This document shows positions 57,886 to 64,000 of a DNA stretch of 64,000 bases, one piece after another (the first letter of the stretch is position 1; every line of letters begins with the position of its first letter). The DNA comes from Vesta saturnalis (Eukaryota; Arthropoda; Insecta; Coleoptera; Lampyridae), in contig JARFJB010001603.1 in NCBI GenBank assembly GCA_036346205.1, positions 38,501 to 102,500 on the forward strand, read 5' to 3'. The notes beneath the pieces were generated by a model. That model did not search any database and was not told where the DNA came from. It saw nothing but the letters and a program-made list of their open reading frames with translations. A program made the position numbers and the translations under genes.

Positions 57886-59611
57886 TACTGGCCGCTATAA
57901 ATAAATGAACACCTAGTAAACGTTGATGTATTTTAATAAAATTTTCAGAAAACGTGTGTTTTAGTCCTATTAAGAAAAGATGAAAATTTCAGTAAGATAC
58001 GAAGGCGAATTTTTATATTATCTACCTAGCCATGAAAAAAAGCACACAAAAGAACAAAAATAATTTATATTTCTACATAACTCCCTTCGACACTAGTACA
58101 CTTATCTATCTTTTTTCCAATTGCCCCATACCCTCAGGAAAAAAATCCTTCGATAACCCTGCAAAATATTTTTCAACAGCTTCTTTGAGTTCTTCATCAG
58201 AAGCAAAACGCTTTCCCCTGAGATGCTTTTTTAAATTTTTGAATAAAAAGAAGTCTAACGGAGCTAGATCGGGGCTGTAGGGTAGATCTATAAACCCACA
58301 GTCATTGATTATCTGCTGAACTTTGATTGCCTTATGAACCCGACAATTGTCGTGCAGGAACCAGTTTTTTTGTGGATAAGAAGGCGGGCGTTTCTCCTCC
58401 AGAGCTATTTTTAAATTTTTAATTGCATTCCCGTAGGCCTCTCCATTTATGGTAGACCCCCCCGGCATATATGCAATAAGCAACACTCCTTCAGCATCCA
58501 GAAAACAGTTGCCATCAGTTTTTTTCTAGAAAATTGTGTCTTGGCCTTTTTTGGTGGTGGAGAGCCCTTATGAACACACTGCATGGATTCTTGTTTAGTA
58601 GGAGGGTCCCAATGATCTACCCAAGTCTCATCCCCGGTGATAATTCGAGAAAAAAATGTATGTCCCTCTCCAACTCGGCCAAATTTTCTCGAGAGACTTG
58701 TTTCCTGTACAGTTTTTATTCAGGTGTAAGCACCGTGCAAATTTTGAGGATACTTGTTTCGGATATACCGACTTCATTGGCAATGACACGTTGATCTTTA
58801 GTTCGAGCTTGAACGAGTCGTCCGGGCTTTGTGTCATCATTGATGAATTCTCGACCCCATCGAAAGAGGGTAGAGCAATATTTTGCTTGAAAATAAGATG
58901 GTGCATCCTCCCCATACACAGCAACCACTCTTTCATGAATTTCTTTTGGACCATTGACATCTTTAGTGACGAATCTCGATTTTGTGTATGGGCTCAAAAT
59001 GGTCGCAGTTTAGTTAGAAAGATGCAATTTGCAGTTTTCTGTACAACGACATACTGCTCTCACTAAAGGTGTGATGGTGTGGGGGGGGGGGGGCTATCTG
59101 CCATGGTAGCAGATCTCCTCTAGTAGTTATTGAGGGAACATTAAATGGGAATCGGTACATTAACAACGTTCTTGAACCAGTATTATTACCATATCTGCAC
59201 GAAATATAAAATCCAATTTTTCAGCAAGATAATGCGCAGCCGCATACCGTAAGGGTTGCAATTGAGTTTCTAAATACTGCTAATGTTGAACTGCTTCTAT
59301 GGCCTTCTCGTTCGCCAGACTTATCACCAATCGAACATTTGTGGGATATGGTAGGACAAAGAATAATTGATCTACAGCAACTCCCAAACAATATAGATAC
59401 CCTTCAACAATGGATTTCAATTATGCCTAATCGGCTAGCTGAATGTGTGAGAAACAGAGGAGGGTCGACACATTGTAAGTGTTAACAATATTTGTATCTC
59501 GCTAAAATTTTCATCGTTTATGATAGGAATAAAATATACGGTTTTGGAAAATTTCATTAAAATACATTAAAATACGTTTACTGTGTGTTTATTTACTTAT
59601 GGTGGCCAGTA
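57886..59611 (+). mobile_element. Tc1 element carrying an inserted mariner
   Basis: The left end TACTGGCCGC and right end (read inward) TACTGGCCAC start inverted repeats of about 130 bases with high identity, and the element is flanked by TA. Plus-strand Tc1 transposase from about 58936 shows IFSDESRFCVWAQNG (first Asp), a shifted G-V-M-V-W-G block around a G homopolymer (59077-59091), IFQQDNAQPHT (second Asp), and SRSPDLSPIEHLWDMVG with the catalytic Glu of DD34E. It ends near 59482. The N-terminal DNA-binding half of Tc1 is missing; the mariner occupies that position. Confidence 0.85.
58025..58960 (-). pseudogene. Mariner transposase nested in Tc1
   Basis: The minus-strand frame from about 58960 begins GPKEIHERVVAVYGEDAPSY, then G-R-E-F-I-N-D-D-x-K-P-G-R, NEVGISETSIL, and a mid-part around 58650-58490 in broken frames. 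The region 58486-58106 follows, with GEAYGNAIKNL, W-F-L-H-D-N-C-R-V-H (second Asp), PYSPDLAPLDFFLF (third Asp) and LRGKRFASDEEL. The first catalytic block is lost in the damaged middle. The orientation is opposite to the surrounding Tc1. Confidence 0.78.
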
Positions 59612-59945
59612 TATATACAATAAAAGTACTATCGTATTTATACAATTACATAATAAAACTCTACGAATAATGCAAAAATGAAACTGAAACCTTTTTGAGT
59701 TCATGTTTTGCATGTCCCTCAACACTTATTCTACTCTGAAACAAAAATTACAATAAGTTTCTTAAGGATTTTCATTCTTTTAGGTAATTTCTAATGTTTG
59801 ACGCTTGTACGTTTTTAATAAGTACGCGATTTTAAAATGTAGTGCATATTAAAATAAAATTACTAAAATAAAGTTTGAAAACAATTTTAACAAAAAAAAA
59901 AGTAATTTTCCCGTTGGGGATTAGAACTCTCATTGCTTGCATTTC
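59612..59945. other. Non-coding stretch
   Basis: I see nothing recognisable. Confidence 0.5.
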
Positions 59946-59947
59946 CA

Positions 59948-61810
59948 GTCCGATCAAATCAAATCAAAAACAACTTTATTTACATTTCTGCCTAACTAAT
60001 TACATATATACAATTTCAGCGATCTATATACATGCTTAAGATTTAATGATATTCTAATATGTAAAGTTCCCGCCTTGGCCTCTCCCTTAGCTTCTATCTG
60101 CGTTTTATACCTACTTATAGTAATTGATAAGGTTTTATTTGTATGTCAGTTTGTCTTTAAATATGATTTGTATTACTTAGGGCAGGAAAAAACATCGAAA
60201 AACCTCACTTCTGTTAATTGAATGTATGATTATGTTTTAAGTTGTTGATACAAACGATTCATTTCACTCAGTAACTTTTATATTCTTATCACTTTCACTA
60301 TTTTATGGTACTAATACTTGTTTATTCACTTGTTTAGTGTTCACTGTTTTTATTGTTACGGAGTTAGTTCAAACATTGCTAATGTTTGGTATGATAGCTT
60401 ATATTTTGGTGTTGGGCCGTTAGTTGCTTTACGTGTAGTTAAGTGTTTGGTCAATTCATTGTTACCTATTTTTATTTTGTAAAATTTATTTGCTTGGTCT
60501 TCTATTTTTTTCAGATATCGTTGTGAGATTTGCTGGCCTTGGCAGTTCTCTGGTGGATGTGTATCTATCTGTCTGCGTTACTAACCTTATACATTTGTTT
60601 TGAATTACTTCCAATACTTTTTTAGAAGTTGAGGAAGCGTTGCACCAGACTGGAGCGGCATACAGTATTATTGGTGTTAACGTTTTATACAGCAGAATTT
60701 TATTATTTCTTGTCATTACAGATTGCCTCCCTACTAGCGGATATATTTGTTTGATTACATCATATGTTCTGCCTGCGATTTAGTTTATGTGTTTGTTGTG
60801 CGTCAGTCGATGGTTCAATTTCATTTAACTTGATTTTTGGGTTATATCGGTTTATTTTGTCATTGCTGAATTTTGTTGTGAATATGATACTTTTAGTTTT
60901 TTCTGGGTTTATGTTTATTTTCCGCTTTTTGAAGTATTTCAACAATTGATTTAGGTGTATTTGTGTTTGTCTTCCGGCTACTTCTGCATAAAATGAATAA
61001 GCGTATATTTCCGTTTCATCGGCGAAAGGTGCTATTTTTGTTTTTACAAATTTGGGTATATCTGCTACATAATATTTGAATAATTGTGGTGCCAATATCG
61101 AACCTTGCGGTACCCCTGCTTTATATGTGTTTGTTGCCACTTTTTTCTAATTTTGCTTTTGTCTTTTATTAATTTCAGTATCTCTTCGGGAAGGTTACAA
61201 TGTCTGTCTGATTTGTTTTAATCACTTGCTTGTCACTAGTTTTTAGTATAGGTGCGGCTAATTTTTTTTTTGTGTCTACGTTAATTTCTTCTTTCATTAT
61301 TACATTATGGTTGATCATCACTTTGGTCCAGGTCTCTTCTGAATGACTACCAATCCGTGTGTATGTAGGATCTGATGTACCTAGTCGATTTATTTCTTTG
61401 AACTTGTCCCAGTTTCATAATTACCGGGTTGTGGCCCGAGTCTACTTTAGTAAGTGATTGGGGTTCAATTAGTTCGGTTACGTTTTTGTTCATTATGATG
61501 TCTATTGTGCTTGGTGTGGTGTTATGGTTCAGTTAATGCGTAGGTGTGTCAGTATATATTATTATGACATTGCTCCGATCCGTATGATCGGCTACAGTTA
61601 TTCCATTAAGATTATTGGTCTCGCATCCCCATTGCATATTTATTGCATTGAAGTCGCTAATTACTAATACTTTGTTACAAAAAAGTATATTAAGGTCTGT
61701 GGTTGTTATGTTAATCGGTTTATTGCAGGCGTTTTTAATTACCACACACAACCGGCACCGTCATCCCTATCTCTTCGAAGCATTTTATAGTTTGGTATTT
61801 TGAGTTTTTG
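59948..61810 (-). pseudogene. Jockey-type LINE, 5'-truncated and broken
   Basis: The minus-strand order starts with the endonuclease remnant (61751-61533) with LVISDFNAINMQWGCE and later S-T-I-D-I-I-M (near 61500), the DNA-nicking domain signature. RT remnants follow (61140-60760) with AGVPQGSILAPQLF and PFADETEIY, where the catalytic F-A-D-D reads F-A-D-E. The RT C-terminal part (60716-60486) has KILLYKTLTPIILYAAPVW. The 3' tail near 59960 reads AATAAAGTTG then GATTTGATTTGAT. The middle of the RT between endonuclease and G-V-P-Q-G is missing. It resembles Jockey-clade elements. Confidence 0.8.
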
Positions 61811-61869
61811 TTACCATTTAGTTTTATTTCGACCTTGTGAGTATTTAAGAGTAGTACCCCGATACCTTA

Positions 61870-62090
61870 ACTTTCACTTTTTACCTTGGGAATTCCCAAG
61901 AATTTTTGCCTTGAGATCGGCCTTGGATGTGGTCTTGGAGTTGGTCTAGGGGTTGACCACGGAGTTGGCCTTGCGCTGGGGATTTCTATTCTAATAAAGG
62001 ATCCTAGTCTTGTAAGACAGAAACTTGTTCTTGGGCTTCGCCCCCTGTCATACAAATTGCATTCTAACAATGGGAAAAAAGAATTAATAG
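61870..62090 (-). repeat. Partial copy of the dispersed GGGCTTCGCCCCCTG repeat
   Basis: CTTGTAAGACAG, GGGCTTCGCCCCCTG and ATTCTAATAAAGGATCCTAG match the unit of the 34.2-35.8 kb fold-back. It is preceded by a short (GGNNTTGG)-type low-complexity tract that gives a false Gly-Leu frame. Confidence 0.6.
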
Positions 62091-62099
62091 ATGACATGT

Positions 62100-62480
62100 A
62101 AAGATGGTGACAAGTGTTTTTCATAATAAAAAGATGCTATTTAATCTGTGTTTCATTATTATTAATATTTATTATGGCCGGTTTTGATTTTTATTAGATA
62201 TTTCAAAGGTATAAAAACTCCGGCATAGACCTGATACATATCGGTTATGCTCTATGCAGTCTTTAAGGATGGATTTAAGCGTTAGCTCAAATTTTGTCAG
62301 TATCTAAGAGTAACATATTGTATTTATGCTTATTAATTAATTTCTATCTGAGTTCAAAAACGCAATTCTGGTCTAGGTAACTGTTTTACAAGGTGATTTT
62401 CGTAATAGGATTTATTATGAAGAGGCATAATTGTTGCATTTCTCTTATTTTCCATTTAAGGGTTGTGGCCTTTACCTATA
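62100..62480. other. AT-rich non-coding stretch
   Basis: I see nothing recognisable. Confidence 0.5.
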
Positions 62481-62489
62481 TACTAATTT

Positions 62490-63065
62490 TATTACAGCAA
62501 TGTACTCATTTCACCTTGAGAAAAAGTCACCTTCAACATTATACATATAAACGAGTAATTAAGTTGCCGGTTTACTTTATAAAACATGCCTTAAATAATT
62601 TTCACCTTGAGAATGTTAAATTATATGTACAAAGTTTAAGCAGAAATAAAATGCCTTACAGATTGTTTACGTTTCATTGTGTACTATTTTTAATAGTGCT
62701 ATCAACTATCAATTAAAAATAAATATTGAAGGTCGACTGTTACAATTTACAATATACTTATTTTACCTTGAGAAATGGTCACCTTCAACATTCTACATAT
62801 AAATGAGTAATTAACTTGCCGGTTTGCTCTACGAAACGCTTTAAAATGATTTTCACCTTGAGAATGTGAAATTATGTGTACAAGGTTTAAGCAGAACTCC
62901 TTTTAACAGTGTTAATTAAAAGTAAATACCGATGGTCGACTGTTAATATTATATGTACAAGGTTCAAACAGAAAATAAATGCATTAATACGTTGATTAAT
63001 TCACATATGTATTATATATTGTTTGCATTTCATTGTAAGCTCCTTTTAATAGTGCAAACATAATT
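62490..63065. repeat. Long-period tandem repeat with CACCTTGAGA motifs
   Basis: Copy 1 is about 62500-62745 and copy 2 about 62750-62945. Both run CACCTTGAGA (TACCTTGAGA at the start of copy 2), GTCACCTTCAACATT, GAGTAATTAA, TTGCCGGTTT, a second CACCTTGAGAATG, GTTTAAGCAGAA, and GGTCGACTGTTA. A third partial copy (about 62950-63060) keeps ATTATATGTACAAGGTT and CTCCTTTTAATAGTG. Confidence 0.8.
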
Positions 63066-64000
63066 TGAACTTGAATAAGTGACTGGCTTGTTTTAGTGTT
63101 AATAATGATTAATTGGGGTCTTCTTTATACCTCACCCATAAGTAGGTGTGTGTTTTAGCTTAGGGCTGGCGTTTCAAAATCAATTGTATTACTTTTATTA
63201 TCCTGATTAAATTACACAAAATTGATTATTGATATGGAATATGGTTTCTTTAAAACAGTAAAATATATTCATTGCCATAAAGCTTATAATACCGATTAAA
63301 AGTTGTAACAACCCTTATTTGAGTTGTATTAAATATACCGTAATTTAAGGTCTTTCATTCGTTCTGTTGTAAATAGAAGAAAAATTTTAATTGTTTTACA
63401 TTATAGGTATGTGGTAGGCAACTTAATTTGCATATCTTTTTAAAGGTTTATATTCCCATAAATTATTCACCTGCTCAAATACGTTTACGCAATACGTTAT
63501 TGTGACGTAATTCCTTGCGCAAACCCTTTGGCGCACGAGTACATCATCTAACCTCAAAGCCTCCATTTTTTACTTCCTGTTTAATGTCAAAGCAGGAAGC
63601 TTCGTTTTGATTTTCTACCTAACATAGCAGATTTAGTGGTAATCAAGCAAATCAAAATTAATGAACCGGCCCACTTTAATTTACCGACTAGAGATGGAGG
63701 CACTAATTGTGGTGAATGGTTGTATCTCCAGTCAGTTTGACGATTTGTGTTTAGGAGAACTTTATTTAATTTATTTCTTTATTTAGTTATTTCACTATTA
63801 CTTACATTCATTTATTATTAAATTTATATTTCACCATTCACACCATCTATCTTACAAAGTAACTACTCTTTATTTATATAGATCAGGGTTGGAAAAAAGT
63901 AGTACGTCTAACAGTAAATTATCGAAAACATCCCAAATCTAGGTAATCCACAATTTCCTACGTTAAATATTAGAGTGAAAACATTTACTGCAGAAGTGAA
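63066..64000. other. Non-coding stretch at the window end
   Basis: There is no supported gene. A small hairpin (CTTCCTG...CAGGAAG) lies at about 63573-63600. The 63480-63600 part is less AT-rich and could belong to a promoter or exon outside what can be judged here. Confidence 0.35.

Noticed and set aside
61886..62101. Gly-Leu-rich open frame
   Set aside because: It comes from a low-complexity GGNNTTGG tract in a dispersed repeat. No start context or homologue.
62490..63065. CRISPR-like spaced repeats
   Set aside because: The repeats are long, diverged tandem units with no short identical repeats and regular spacers. The genome is eukaryotic.

Overview
This is an AT-rich, repeat-laden window from an animal nuclear genome, most likely an insect. 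The clues are a spliced glycoside hydrolase family 1 (GH1) gene of insect type, mariner/Tc1, piggyBac and hAT transposons of arthropod type, Penelope-like retroelements, long (TA)n and (TG)n microsatellites, and the absence of bacterial gene organisation. A beetle is plausible, but the sequence alone does not prove the order. Species-level identity cannot be read from it.

Only one gene looks intact: a seven-exon GH1 beta-glucosidase/myrosinase-type gene on the minus strand (22986-24772). Its exons splice in frame into about 496 residues with a signal peptide and both catalytic glutamates. A decayed GH1 paralogue lies on the plus strand at about 36.98-38.60 kb. The two are probably remnants of a local GH1 cluster that mobile DNA has pushed apart.

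Layout. 0-5.3 kb: microsatellites, a DDE transposase remnant, a tandem GC-richer repeat, and an 800-bp hexanucleotide array that passes through AAACTT, AAACCT and AAACCC blocks. 5.3-6.4 kb: Penelope-like element (PLE) endonuclease end. 6.4-9.2 kb: decayed Maverick/Polinton (adintovirus-like) fragment with phospholipase A2 and adenain-type protease relics, interrupted by a SINE-like insert with an 11-bp target duplication. 10.6-12.45 kb: a second PLE whose 5' half is inverted. 13.35-15.67 kb: a TTAA-flanked element with inverted ends, containing a duplicated repeat and a mariner. 17.5-20.5 kb: two decayed transposase genes. 21.47-22.65 kb: an inverted-repeat element with a cysteine-rich ORF. 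22.99-24.77 kb: the GH1 gene. 25.25-28.67 kb: a hAT element with both ends and an 8-bp target duplication. 29.25-30.29 kb: mariner. 30.95-34.1 kb: two piggyBac relics. 34.2-35.8 kb: a fold-back repeat. 36.1-38.6 kb: mariner relic and GH1 pseudogene. 39.1-41.1 kb: PLE tail and a well-preserved DDE transposase. 41.6-44.5 kb: piggyBac split by a Tc1/mariner-type element. 44.5-50.3 kb: mostly featureless AT-rich DNA. 50.4-52.9 kb: two mariner/Tc1-type relics. 55.7-56.5 kb: a MITE with perfect 43-bp ends. 57.9-59.6 kb: a Tc1 element carrying a mariner. 59.95-61.8 kb: Jockey-type LINE. 61.9-63.1 kb: repeats.

I found no convincing new functional system. The most notable points are the stepped telomere-like array, the inverted PLE, the fold-back repeat with E2F-like cores, several cleanly bounded nested transposons, and the intact/dead GH1 pair with an intron difference. 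Reading frames in transposons were followed by eye. Junction coordinates described as approximate are accurate to a few tens of bases.
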